Below are positions 21,308 to 32,040 of a stretch of DNA of 64,000 nucleotides, in pieces. Origin of the DNA: Aplectana chamaeleonis (lineage: Eukaryota > Nematoda > Chromadorea > Rhabditida > Cosmocercidae); NCBI GenBank assembly GCA_029168955.1, contig JAPDOI010001747.1, positions 82,362 through 146,361 on the forward strand, in the 5' to 3' direction. The stretch's first letter is position 1. The number at the start of each line of letters is the position of its first letter. The translations under genes and the position numbers were made by a program. Below the pieces are notes generated by a model. The model was not told where the DNA came from, did no database searches, and was given only the letters and a program-made list of their open reading frames with translations.

Positions 21308-23677
21308 TACCTCTTTCGGTCTGGACTGAATACTGTACATCCGCTCTCGACAAGCGGTCTTACATAGGTTTTGTACGCTGGGAGCAAGATCTTCAGGTCA
21401 TTTGTGGAAAGAGCTTTAAGTATGCGAAATGTACGAACTACGGCTTTCCTACTTACTTGATCGTAATGAGGAGAAAAATCTAGATCATCTGTATACAGAA
21501 ACCCTTGACCTCTAGCCGTATCAACTGTGCGAGTCGGGATGTCTTCCATGAGGTATAGAGATGACGCCTAAGGGGATCCGAATCGGAGGTGTAGAGTTTT
21601 TTCGCGAGATATGGGAAGCTGCCATTCCTGAGACCATGCGATCAGGGTATGGATAGCCGACTGCATACCCAATATCCCTTTAGCTTGTGATGTATCACAG
21701 TAGATTTTTAAGTCGTCTGCATACTGCTTGCACTAGACCTCAGCTGTTTCTATTAGCAACGGTACTTCGGCTGTATAAATGTTGAAAAGCACTGGAGAAA
21801 GAGCTCACCTTGAGATAAACCACTAGTTACATTTTTGATGTTTGGAAGCACCCCGATAACATTGACTTGAAAAGTCCTCCCATCTAGGTATTCCTTCAAC
21901 CAAGACTTAATTTTCGGATGGAACCCAATGGCATCCAATCTGCGTAGAAGTTTGTCAGTGCTCACGCGATCAAATGCCTTCTGAAAATCGAAAAATATAA
22001 CGTCGCAGCACTTCTTTTTATCTAGAATGCTAGTCCAGTCATTGAGGCTTTCCAAAAGGTTGCTCTCGAAAGATCTTCCCTTGACAAAACCGTGTTGGTT
22101 AGGGGGAATTACATTGTTTGCGTCAAGATGTATCTCGATGTGTTTTTTATAATCTTTTCGAAAAGCCTGCAGAAAATTGATGTGAGGCTAATCGGTCTAT
22201 AATTTTTTGGGTCGGATGCAGGTTGTTTCTTCAGAATTGGGATAACATACGAGTGCTATCAACGTCTAGGCACCTCCGAGAGGAGATTGATTGATTATAC
22301 AAAAAAAAGATAATGGTCCGGAGATCATGTGTGCTATATTCCTTATGAAAATGAAGGGTATTTCATCCAGAGTGAAAGAATGGGAATTTGACCACGTAAT
22401 CAGATAATCATAGACTGTTACTGGGTCAGCATTAGGAAGTTCTGGCATGGAATGCTCGATATTAAATTCTATATTTGGTTTCTGCCCATCATCTTTTGAG
22501 AAAGCTTTAGCAAATTCATCGGCAAAGGTATTGGCCTTGTCAGTATTTGACACTATATTCCTACCGTCAATGAGCAGTCCTCCAGGTTTTCTCTCGTACT
22601 TAGTTTTCTTTTGAGATATTTGTAGAAATCTTGTTTTTTACCCGCGGATAAGATTTTCTTCTCTACGTTAGAATTTAACTTCTGTAGTTTTGCGGTAAAA
22701 ATCTTCGTAAAGTTCTTATATCCATCCCAATATCCGCTCGCTTCTGCGTAATGGAATAATCTCTCCTTATGCTCTAACATGTTCCGCAAATACGATGGCA
22801 AAGTAAATGTTGTAGTAGAAACAGGAACCCAAGGAATAAAAAGTTCAATGCTATGATTTAATATTGCAATGAACATTTCATATTTCTCATTGACTGTGGA
22901 AAGAGAATCAAAAGAATCCCTCCAGAGAATTGATGACAGATACGTGTTTATCAAGTTATAATTGCATTTAGAGAAGGATCTAACGTATACCGTATCTTGC
23001 TTCAACCCACTAAAGTTTTCATTGAATGTTATGCTCTTATGGTCGCTGTGTCCAATAGGAGCAATTACCATCACTTTTTCAACTATTTCGCCTGAGTTAG
23101 AAAACAGAAGATCCAGAATATTGTTACCGCGCGTTGGGCTATTAATAAACTGTGAAAAGCCGTGACAGTGCATAACGTTAGCAAACTGGTTTCGACATGT
23201 TAATTTCCAGTCAATTTCCGGTAGGTTGAAATTACCTAACACCACAGCATACCAGGGGCACGTTGCCAGATCACCAATGGCTTTGAAGAGTTGCTGAGTG
23301 AAAGACGAATTACAAGATGGTGATCTATATACCAAAATATTCCGTAGGGTGGTGTTTCCATAAAATATATCAAAGGCTAATATTTCATAGCTCGAGGGGA
23401 TAGATTCTGAGAAAACCGTAGTGTAAGAAAAGATGTTCCTCAGGAGTACAGTTACGCCTCCTCCAGAACCTGTAGCTCTATCGCAGCGTAAAATCGTGAA
23501 ACTTTTCGACCATGCGCCGAGCATTGATACAACAGAGTGGTCGCTCTTCAACCAGGTCTCAGTAAAAAAGTATAAACCATATGAATCACCCAATGTGATA
23601 TCCACGTACACAGAATTTCTCACAAGAGATCTTATATTACCATAAACACAGCTGAAGGATACTGAGGCCCCGGTCAT
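21308..23677 (-). pseudogene. CR1-like ORF2 (L-A): endonuclease and reverse transcriptase
   Basis: The start ATG at 23677 gives MTGASVSFSCVYGNIRSL. The first about 225 residues are an APE-type endonuclease: YGNIRS, FTETWL with the metal Glu, GGGVTVLLR, then LGNFNLPEIDW where the usual GDFN Asp has become Asn, and SDHKS. The reverse transcriptase follows in broken frames: DEIPFIFIRN, DVIFFDFQKAFDRVSTDKL (motif A), VTSGLSQGELF (motif B, normally GVPQGS), and YADDLKIYCD at about 21713 (motif C). Then comes TDDLDFSPHYDQVSRKA and YVRPLVESG. Its role was target nicking and target-primed reverse transcription. Frameshifts near 22553 and 22060, a stop before motif C and the Asp-to-Asn change show it is dead. 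Confidence 0.8.
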
Positions 23678-23689
23678 AGTTGGATGAGC

Positions 23690-24215
23690 CGACGCCTCCA
23701 GACCGGTCGATACACACAGAATGCATTGGAAATGGGATGCAAAAATCACTCGGTGTATCCCCGCACCCCCAACACCCACCCGGTCGATACGTATGAACAA
23801 CATGGTGAGGTGAAGCTGAGAAAATCACTCGGTGTATCCCCCGCTCCCCAACACCCCCGCACCCCCCGGTCGATACGTATGTTTAAAATGATGGAGTGAG
23901 GTTGAGAAAATCACTCAATGTATCCGACGCGGTCGATATCCATGCAATACGTGGATGAGGGCGGATGAGAAAATCACCGGGTGGGTGGGTCGATGATAAA
24001 ACATTGCGTATCACTAGAAGGCTAACCTTACTGCTACCTCCGTGACTTCACCATACTCGCCTTCACTATTTCTCTGAACAGGTGCAATCCTGTTGGCCAC
24101 GTAATCATCGTCATATCTAGTTGGATGCATCGAGTGATTTTCTCAACCTCACTCCATCATTTTAAACATACGTATCGACCGGGTGGTGTTGGGGGTGTTG
24201 GGGGTGCGGGGGATC
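23690..24215. repeat. Minisatellite with an inverted distal copy
   Basis: Units with GAAAATCACTCGGTGTATCC, then a C-rich stretch and CGGTCGATACGTATG, start near 23740, 23819, 23903 and 23966. An inverted copy at 24121-24212 faces 23846-23935 to form arms of about 90 bp. The array lies between the ORF1 and ORF2 remnants of the LINE, so it either was inserted there or expanded from it. Confidence 0.75.
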
Positions 24216-24310
24216 CAGATCCAAATAGCGCCAACTGTGCCCGGGGCCTGAGAGTGGTCCATTATCATTATCTTGTTTTTGTATAGAAAATTGGGACCGA
24301 GGACCAGCTA

Positions 24311-25003
24311 TCAGTTTCCCTGATGGCTGTGAGTACTAGACATATCAAGGCTGGAGTTGAAACGTGAGCGAATCATAGCTGGAGCTAAGCCAGCAGATGA
24401 ATCGTTGTGAGTAACCCCATCCGTCTGTGAACGTCGTCTGCGCTCCTCTTGCCGGCGTTTGATCTCCTCGCGCGGGAGAGACTCCCGCAGGAAGACACCC
24501 CGCTGGCTAAAGTAGCGCAGACGATTTGTGCGCCACATGGCCTGACGTTGGAATATACTAGCTGGTAATACGACTTTGATTAATCTATCTCTGCCCTGTC
24601 TAGGAGCACCTTAGCGATAAACGGTCATGGGATTACAATCTACGTTTGAGTAGTCAAGTATATTGTAAACATGTTGGTAATCATACGCCACACGGTCTCT
24701 AGAACGAGGAGCATCTAGCTCAGGGAATCCGCTTAACACAATCTAGATCTCTCAATCTCTTCACAAGACAATACAGGTAACGTGGGTGTCATCGTACGTA
24801 TGGCATCAGGTACACAAGTCTATACAACTTTCACGGCTCTTTGCTAGCGCTATTTTCAATTCTCTGATTTCCACTTTCAGCGTGGCATTCTCTTGCACTA
24901 GCTCTGCCTCCCTAAGCGCATACTTTTCGCGGTCATCTAAGAGATAGCCTACTATGGTCTTCAAGTGGGCGGGGAGCGATTCATCTTGCAGGACCATCGA
25001 CAC
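24311..25003 (-). pseudogene. Probable LINE ORF1 remnant (coiled coil plus basic tail)
   Basis: The upstream piece (25003-24806) encodes HLKTIVGYLLDDREKYALRE followed by a leucine-spaced heptad stretch (ENATLKVEIRELKIAL), a clear coiled coil. The downstream piece (24538-24311) reads VFLRESLPREEIKRRQEERR, a basic segment. Such a coiled coil plus basic C-terminus is usual for LINE ORF1 RNA-binding proteins. It sits immediately upstream of the CR1-like ORF2 on the same strand. The middle is lost or frameshifted. It could instead be an unrelated coiled-coil fragment. Confidence 0.4.
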
Positions 25004-25059
25004 CGCTTCATTGAACTCCAGTCTCTCGACGTTCGTCTCGGTCTTCGTAGGAATGCGTT

Positions 25060-25378
25060 CATTCTGAAGTGAAGCGGCACCAGAGCAGGTTTGTCATGTC
25101 GAAACGAGAAGAAGTAGATCGAGCTCACCGGATGAGGTGGCAGTTATTCTCTTCGCACCACCAAAATCTCACCCTGCCACTAGGCTTTACGCGTTATCTT
25201 CTGTTGGTCGATCGAGCACACGTCACGCCACGAGTAGTAGAAGAGCTCCGAAAAGACGACCGTTCACGAGCGAGCACGGATGAAGGAATTTTGAATGATT
25301 CAAAATTTGAAAAATCATTCGGATAATTTTCACATAATACAATTCGGTCCCAAGTATAGTAGCCAGCCTCCTTCAGCC
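25060..25378. other. Unassigned stretch before the mariner element
   Basis: No gene recognised. It may include 5' flank of the L-A LINE. Confidence 0.35.
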
Positions 25379-25544
25379 TACCAGGTTGTTCAATAAGTTT
25401 TGTCGTTCGATAAGAGAGTGCGTTGCTACTAGCCCAATTTTTTTTGTTTTTTTGGTACACTCTTCATATGAACGCGTTTATGTGAAGTTTCATTTCAATC
25501 TGTCAATTCATTCTTTGTTTACGAGCCATTCAATGTCGCTGTTG

Positions 25545-27300
25545 ACGGACGAATGTTAAAAGTGTATAATGATTGTTCACCTACAATTAGAACAGTAGAA
25601 AGATGGGTTGCTGAATTTAAAGGCAGCGTCCGCGCTGAAAACCACATCTGGGTTTTTCTTCTCAATCCAAGGTTTGAACCAAGTGAAGATAGTTGCCGAA
25701 GCTTGAGACCTCAATGTAGCGTAAAAATAATGCTATAGGCTCTTGAAAACTGCTCCGTGGTCTGAAAAGGCGTTTCCCCGGTCGATCATCTAACACGAGG
25801 AACAGAAGCGCCACGACGGGCTCCGGCAGGCAACTTAAATCCAAAATTCTATTTTCTCTTATTCGAAGGATCCTTGAATTTGGACGTGTGTATTTAAAGC
25901 TTCTTATTTTTTAAGACCTTTTGACAGCTGAAAGACGAAAAGAATTGTGGAACTTAAAAAGTTAATGAGGATAAACCAAATCAGCCGTCCAAATTTTCAA
26001 AATTTGTGCATTGCACAAGACACACCGGACAGACGTGAAAAAAAGGGAGCTGAATGCTCAAGGATTTCCGAACGAGTTTTTCTCAGGAATTTGAGTGTTT
26101 TGAGTGGTCCATTTGCGATATATCACAACCTGGCAGGCCTACATGAGCGAAATTGTGAAAAAATGAACACGTTTTCTTGCGCGTACGCTGCCTTTAAATT
26201 TTGGCTGCATTCACATGAGTCTCCGATCTTTTTGGGCGGAGCTGTGCACGTGTGCACGAATCATCAACTTGGGAACTTTATAATTCTGATTGTAGTCCTT
26301 TTCTTGCACAGTGAACTTCATGGTCTTTTAGCGGTTAACGAACCAACCCATTTTCATGGTTTTCTCAACAACTTCTTTCATCGCGACCGCTGCCTTTAAA
26401 CGTGGTCTTACAAGCCTTGAAGACGATCCACGTGAAGGACGTCCGAAAAGAACATCAACACCAGAAATCATAGCCAAAATACGGGATAGGGTTTTGGAAG
26501 ATCGTCGATTGACTGAGAGAGATTTAGTAGAGGCTCTACACATCTCATTAGGCAGTGTGAGCCACATTTTTAGAGAATTTTTGAGTTTTAGAAAGCTGTG
26601 TGCACAATGGGTGCCGCATTCGCCAACAATGGAATAAGAACACATTCGAATGCGAGTTTCTCAGCAACATTTGGAGCGTTTTGAAAAGGATAAAGTGGGT
26701 TTTGTGCGTCGATTCATCACTATGGATGGGACTTGGGTCTATCACCATGATCCTGAATCAACACAAGAGGCTAAATAGTGGTGTGAACCTGGTTGTTCGG
26801 CTTCGAAACGAGTTCGTGTCCGGAAATCGGCCAAGAAGGTTATGGCATCAGTTTTTTGGGATGCGAAAGGAATTTCGTTTGTGGATTACTTGCAAACTGG
26901 TGAAACAATTAATTTTGAATATTATTGCAACCTTTTGGACCTGTTGAAGGGAAAAATTCGTGGAAAAAACCCCGGTTCGCAGAAGAAAAAAATCCTTTTT
27001 CATCAGGACATTGCACCGTGTCACAAGAGCATTTTGACAATGGCTAAAATCCATGAAATAAAGTTCGAATTGTTGGAGCATCCACCGTATTCACCAGATT
27101 TGGCCCCCAGCGACTTCCATTCGTTTCCAGAACTCAAAAAAATTATGCGTGGCAAGCGTTTTTCATCAAAGGATGAGGTCATAACGGCTGTTGAAGAGTA
27201 TTTTGCAGACCTTCCAGATTCTCACTTCAGGCATGGGATCCACAGAGTGAAGGATCGTTGGAGCAAGTTTATTAATATTCTGGGAGATTACACTGAATAA
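25545..27300 (+). pseudogene. mariner DD34D transposase, broken
   Basis: Part 1 (to 25619) encodes YNDCSPTIRTVERWVAEFK, the end of the first helix-turn-helix. Part 2 (26397-27300) continues RGLTSLEDDPREGRPKRTS and then the catalytic domain: TMDGTWVYHHDPE, FHQDIAPCHKS and YSPDLAPSDFHS. The last two Asp are 34 residues apart (DD34D). The two parts are separated by a TTAA MITE, and removing it with one TTAA rejoins them in frame. Two in-frame stops, TAA at 26635 and TAG at 26776, fall where Gln is expected and fit C-to-T changes of CAA and CAG. The first about 30-40 residues of a usual mariner protein are absent. The stop at 27298-27300 is just before the right TIR. Confidence 0.88.
25621..26395. 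mobile_element. TTAA MITE inside the mariner gene
   Basis: Flanked by TTAA at 25617-25620 and 26396-26399. The left end is AGGCAGCGTCCGCGC and the right end is the complement of AGGCAGCGGTCGCGATG. A further right-type end with TTAA lies at 26175-26197 (complement of AGGCAGCGTACGCGC), so the insert may be two elements merged. Non-coding. Confidence 0.85.
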
Positions 27301-27370
27301 TAAAGTGTATTTTAAACCATAAAATTGTGTTTTTCTTATCGAACGACAAAACTTATTGAACAACTTGGTA

Positions 27371-27642
27371 TATAAAGTAGCGGTCATAAATCTATTGACA
27401 TGGCCTTTTTGCAAAAACTGTTTTTATACATATCTCAGACCAGGCTTGGCGAAAATTTATTCAACTTTTGCATGTTATAGGGCGTCCTACACCTTGCTTC
27501 AGACATACACAAGCTTAGGTTTTGGGGTCGCAGTTTTTAGATATAGAATTTATTTGCAATTTCGTGATAATATTTCAAATGAGGACTATTCCCTCAGTAC
27601 ATGGCTACTACAATTTCAAACCTGTAGCAGTTATTTGCCATT
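27371..27642. other. Non-coding flank of the mariner element
   Basis: No gene or repeat recognised. Confidence 0.35.
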
Positions 27643-27975
27643 AGAAGATTTTCTGAATCGTAGTATAATCTTGTGAGAAAATAATCTGTATCGAAATTTT
27701 TCTGAAGACCGAAATTTAAACAAATTATGGCATATTTTTGAAAATTCACCCATATAAAATTAATCGTTCGAGAACCGATCTAAAATACGTACTTTATAGA
27801 CTTTGACAAAGTACAACTTGTACACGAATTTCGCCGTTTTCCGTTTACGTCGGAGAGAGATACCTAATAGATGTAAAATTGCATAATTTCATTTCGGATT
27901 CATTTCCAGGAAAATTCTGATAAAGATTGTTTTCTCACAAGGTTATTCAGCGATTCAGAAGAGCTTCTAATGTAG
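27643..27975. repeat. Inverted repeat with arms of about 60 bp
   Basis: TTCTGAATCGTAGTATAATC followed by TTGTGAGAAAA (about 27650-27682) faces TTTTCTCACAAGGTTATTCA followed by GCGATTCAGAAGAG (about 27930-27965). Imperfect arms, probable old MITE. Confidence 0.6.
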
Positions 27976-28391
27976 AATATAAGCTACGGCTTTGGGATGT
28001 TAATAGCTATGTTTCGAGGGTATAGTTCTATTTTGAAGTTTTACCACGAAATTATGTGTCCTAAGAGACCAGGCGTTCTAAGAGATTCGGGCAAGGCAAA
28101 ATCGGCGGGATTGCGTACTTAACTGGCGAAAAACAATAGGTAGTTTATCGAATCATCCCTTTTGATACGGCTCAGTTCAAGACGCTTCTGGAAATATCGT
28201 TAGTACTGAAACCGTCGCTCACAAGGACGGGTTGTATCTGAAGTTTGCCCTGATATGTAAGCCATAGTTAGAGGGCACGTCCGAAAAAACATGAGCTTGG
28301 GCAACGCCTTCGCTAACCGACTTTGCCTTCGTAGGAGTTCTACGAGCTGAGCAAGGCCTGTGCCGAACCCTGCATTTGAGCGTGCTATAGA
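27976..28391. other. Non-coding stretch
   Basis: Nothing recognised apart from a small hairpin GCCTTCGTAGGAGTTCTACG near 28322. Confidence 0.35.
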
Positions 28392-28399
28392 CTTCCGAG

Positions 28400-30210
28400 C
28401 AGGGGTGTGCGTTTTTCGTTTTTCGCTCTTTTTTTGCGAAAAAAGTCGATATCGAAAGAAAACGAAAAATATTTAAAAATTTCGGTTTTATTTCGGTCTA
28501 AAATTATCGGGTCTGATGCGACTTACAGTTGATCCTTCGCTGTCCACAGACGTCTGCAGCAGGAAAAAACGAGCTTGGAATGGCAAAATAACGAATGCAA
28601 ACAAGCGTTCTGAGGTCAACAAAACGCCTCATGCCCCCTTTCTGCCCCTCGACATGAAAATTTCAACTCTCGAGGTTGAGATAACATGAAATAATCAAGT
28701 CAAGAAAGTACTGATAGGCGAGCTAAATCGCTTGATTGCATTGAAAGGTGTCATCCATGGCAAAGGTGGCCGGCCCTCTTTTAGCAAAAAAAAAACACGG
28801 TTTTCGCGTTCTCTTCAAGCATGCCTTGCTGTATAGGGCAAAAGACCTTCCGTAAACGGTGAAGATATCAAAAGTGAAATCTATCGCGAACACTGCCTTT
28901 TATGGTCAGGAAATTTCGTTTCTGTTTAAGATGTGCATGAAAAAGTATTGCAGTTTGGAGGTTCGTAATTTTCAAACAGGAGCGTGTCCGGAAATCCTGG
29001 GAGCAACAACCTAAATTCTTTTGCACCCTCTATCAAACCATAACAAAAAGAATAAAGATTTTCTTGTGGGCAGGGCCTCATATATACCTTATTTTCTCTT
29101 CTAGAAGTATATACATAAGCTTCTATTTTTTCAGAACTCCTTTTTGGGTGTACTTTTAATAGAGATGTACTTCAAGTAGAGAGTGTACTTCTATTTTTCA
29201 GCCTTGTTTGTTCGAATTCTCATAGTGAAAGTTTTAATCACAAAACACAGATTTTCGTGATCAAGAAACCTGAAAAGTCAGCTATTCAAGTCCGATTGAG
29301 CCAATGCTTGCACACTCGTTATTACCATCGTCATTTTATGAGCCGTAACCCTGTATCAGAATATAGATTTTTCGCTTTTCGTGATTTGAAATGTACTACT
29401 ATTAGAGGTGTTCTTCAAAAAAAAGAGGGTGTACTTCTAAATGCCAGCCCTCTCTTTTTGTTGTACTCCTATTAGAGGTGAACTTCAAATTGAGGTGTAC
29501 TTTTGATAAAGAAAATACGGTAGTTCCATCCAGCGAAAATGGTTGAATGAGCTCCTGTGTAGACACCACAACCCATTGCGTGTGGTTGCGTCGCGGTCAT
29601 TACCGTCCAATAACGCCGGGATACTGAGCTACGGGTCAGTGCTGACCACGACGCGACCGCTCACACTGAAATCAAACATGAAAGCGCAAGAAATTCACGC
29701 AAATGTGTAGTAGGTATCAGTTACTAGTGGTGTTCGTCTCTCTACAACGTTTGTTCCGTTTAGATCTATGGCTTGCACTTCAACTTTTACGAATTCAGTT
29801 TTTTTTTTCATAAAGTTAAAGACGACCTTAGAGCCCTTAGTTTCGATCAAAAACGCGAAAAAACGTGGGCTTGAATGCTTGGAGTACTACTGCAGTTTTG
29901 AACAACGAGTTCACATCAGGAATTTCGAAAGATGTTCAGTGCTATAATTTTATCAGGATTCGCCTCTGCCACAATTCTGAAATCCCTCGCATCATTGATT
30001 GCGGATACTTTGCTTCTTTAATAAAGCATAATTCTGTCATTCTCTGATGCAGGTCGATCACTTTGCCTTGTTTTTCCAGTCAAACATATGAAATGGCGAA
30101 AAGAAGTCGTTTTGAAAGGCAAAAAAAATTTTCGGTTTCTTCGGAATTTTTCGTTTCCAAAACCCGAAAATTTTTCGTTTTTCGGTTTCAAAGTTTTTCG
30201 CACATGCCTG
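28400..30210. mobile_element. Non-autonomous hAT-type element (1.8 kb)
   Basis: The ends are CAGGGGTGTGCG at 28400 and CGCACATGCCTG ending at 30210. They are flanked by the exact 8-bp duplication CTTCCGAG (28392-28399 and 30211-30218). Short ends starting CAGGG with an 8-bp duplication define hAT insertions. Subterminal parts are rich in TTTTCGTTTTTCG words on the left and their complements on the right. No transposase frame was found. It contains the MITE at 29087-29520 and one right-type TTAA MITE end near 28898. Confidence 0.9.
29087..29520. mobile_element. MITE with CC(T/G)TATTTTCT ends and GTGTACTT motifs
   Basis: The left end CCTTATTTTCTCTT and the right complement CCGTATTTTCTTTA are flanked by TA (29085-29086, 29521-29522). 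Words such as GTGTACTTCTA and ATTAGAGGTG repeat near both ends. It is nested in the hAT-type element. Non-coding. Confidence 0.6.
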
Positions 30211-30218
30211 CTTCCGAG

Positions 30219-31965
30219 TACAGACATCCAATTTTCTAACAGCTTTCGACAAAAAGAAAAAACCTACGATGCGTTATCTTTTTGTGGACCATTCTGCTGG
30301 TTTCCGACTTCGATTTCTTCAGATGTCTGATCACTCGCCGCCGTTGGGGTTTATCCTCACTTTTCAAATGATCCTGATTTTCTAAGGACTTCCCTCACTT
30401 GTAAAAATACTCACCGAGACCGAGATTCGAATATTCATTTATGTATGTTTAAAGAGGCACTTCGCCGCATTGTTTTCCTCAATTCCGCTCTGCCGCGGAG
30501 TGACCTCGCCCGCCTCAGGAGCATACATAGGAATAAATGAAATAGTCTGATCTATGTCCAGCTCTTTTGCAATCAACCTTATATCTTATCAGTCACAAGC
30601 CTCGAATAATTGCATTCTGCGGTCGTATTCATGAAACTACGACAGCTCCCTTGAGGTCGAAAGTTCGCCTGTCGCATACATCGACTGGGTCTATGAACCT
30701 GTCCGGGAGGCTCTCTCAATTTCATGATTACTGCCACTGCTTGGACATCTCATGCCATTTTCGAAAAATCGGGGAGCAGTGCGAAGTGGGAAATTTCAAA
30801 TTGCTGATATTACTTTCATGGAACCCGGAAGGGAGTGGGTTTGTGTGTCGAAGGGCAAATGTCGAACTCGATCGTACGCTGCTACAGCGGCGCCTCTCCC
30901 TACTGCGCCATGCGAGCTCCAGACCTACAGTGACCGAAATTTTAGAAAAATGTTTTAAAATTTATCAAACTCTTCCTCCTCGGTGAAATTTAGGCCCAAA
31001 ATCACTAAGATCCTGCCCAAATTCACAAAATTTTCTTTTCTGAGCCAAAATTCTCACGACTCCCCATTTACCCCCGTTCTGCCCGGCCACAGCCTCGCTG
31101 AATTGTCTGTGAGGTGGGATATTTTCTTCGTTACAGAGGTCAATGCACAAACCAATCTACGTCCAGAAAGCGTTCGATTTTGCAGGCTTTCCTTGAAGAA
31201 TTTTTTTGCTCAGAATTGTTTCACAGAAAGTCAGTGGATCTATTTGCATGAAAGGGAATGTCTACAATGGAGTGGAGCGAACGGCGAGAACATGCGTAGA
31301 TGGCCGAATGACCTCAGCTGACCGTGAAGGTCAGTCTTCGTTCATAACGGAAGTTATCTCACAAGATGTTGTCCGAAAAAAACGAAAATTTTGTCCGGGA
31401 TGCATTTCTCAAAAAACGGAATCTAACAATGCAAAAATTTCTAGTTCGAACTTTCTAAACTAGAAATTCAAGATATGACACAGAAAAATAATGAAATAGA
31501 ATGTCCAGAAAGGAAATTCTACATGAGAGTGGCACGGTGACTGGACGCAAATGAAGGAGAATATTATGCAACACAACAGAAATGAGTCATGGTTTCAATT
31601 TAAATAAAAAGAAGCTTCGGATATTCCTATGAAACAACGGAAAAGGAATACAAAACAATGTCTTGAGTGCTCCATAAGGGATCGGGACCAGGAGAGTGCG
31701 GAGATTTTTGTTTTCTGGTCATCTTCAGTTACTCAGGATAAGCTAGAGTAAAAGGAAAACGGCTGGAACTGTCTCAACGGTCATATACCGAATGTTCCGA
31801 AATTTCTCTGTCATCTAGCGTTTTGAACTTCACGATTTCTCTTTTAACAAATTTTCTTTCTGGACATCTTTGAGCAGAACGCTTTCTCACAAAGTAGGTT
31901 ATACCCCAAAAATTTGAAAAGAAAAGCATAAAATAATCACAAGGTAGCTCAGTTGAACGCAAAAC
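30219..31965. other. Non-coding stretch, no supported gene
   Basis: ORFs up to 139 codons (30567-30986) overlap others in different frames and show no motif. No repeat ends recognised. Confidence 0.4.
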
Positions 31966-31970
31966 TCAGA

Positions 31971-32040
31971 TGTCGGACAGGACTCGAACCTGCATTGCAC
32001 GCTTTCCGGGCGAGAGTGTTACCATTTCACAACCGGCACC
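31971..32040 (-). ncRNA. tRNA-like sequence (pseudogene or SINE)
   Basis: On the minus strand there is a perfect B-box GGTTCGAGTCC with a good T-stem (CAGGTTCGAGTCCTG). A D-arm-like GTGAAATGGTAACAC and a 7-nt loop CCGGAAA closed by CGC/GCG also fit. The acceptor pairs at only five of seven positions, and the base before the anticodon is C instead of T. It looks like a decayed tRNA or a tRNA-derived SINE head. Confidence 0.45.

Larger units (their letters stand above)
19141..25003 (-). mobile_element. CR1-like LINE (copy L-A), split by a Tc3-like element and a minisatellite
   Basis: Order on the minus strand: ORF1 remnant (25003-24311), minisatellite (24215-23690), endonuclease (from the ATG at 23677), reverse transcriptase (about 22550-21308), Tc3-like insertion (21305-19730), C-terminal RT part (19727-19323), A-rich 3' tail with AAAT words (19172-19141). 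Without the transposon it is about 4.3 kb. The transposon interrupts the protein between VFSPDRKR and KVQNSFTRKFFIR, two blocks that are adjacent in the related copy at 53.5 kb. Several frameshifts make it dead. Confidence 0.75.
25381..27368 (+). mobile_element. mariner transposon interrupted by a TTAA MITE
   Basis: The terminal inverted repeats start CC(A)(G/A)GTTGTTCAATAAG and run about 37 bp (25381 onward; to 27368), flanked by TA at 25379-25380 and 27369-27370. After removing the 779-bp MITE plus one TTAA, the element is about 1.2 kb, normal for mariner. It carries one transposase gene on the plus strand. Confidence 0.9.

Noticed and set aside
23690..24000. Possible CRISPR array
   Set aside because: Units vary in length and sequence, the spacers are also repeated, and the context is eukaryotic transposon DNA.
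30567..30986. 139-codon open frame as a host gene
   Set aside because: No motif, no coding-like pattern, overlapping frames of similar length; insufficient support.
31971..32040. Functional tRNA gene
   Set aside because: Acceptor and anticodon stems are mismatched and the base before the anticodon is wrong; kept only as tRNA-like.
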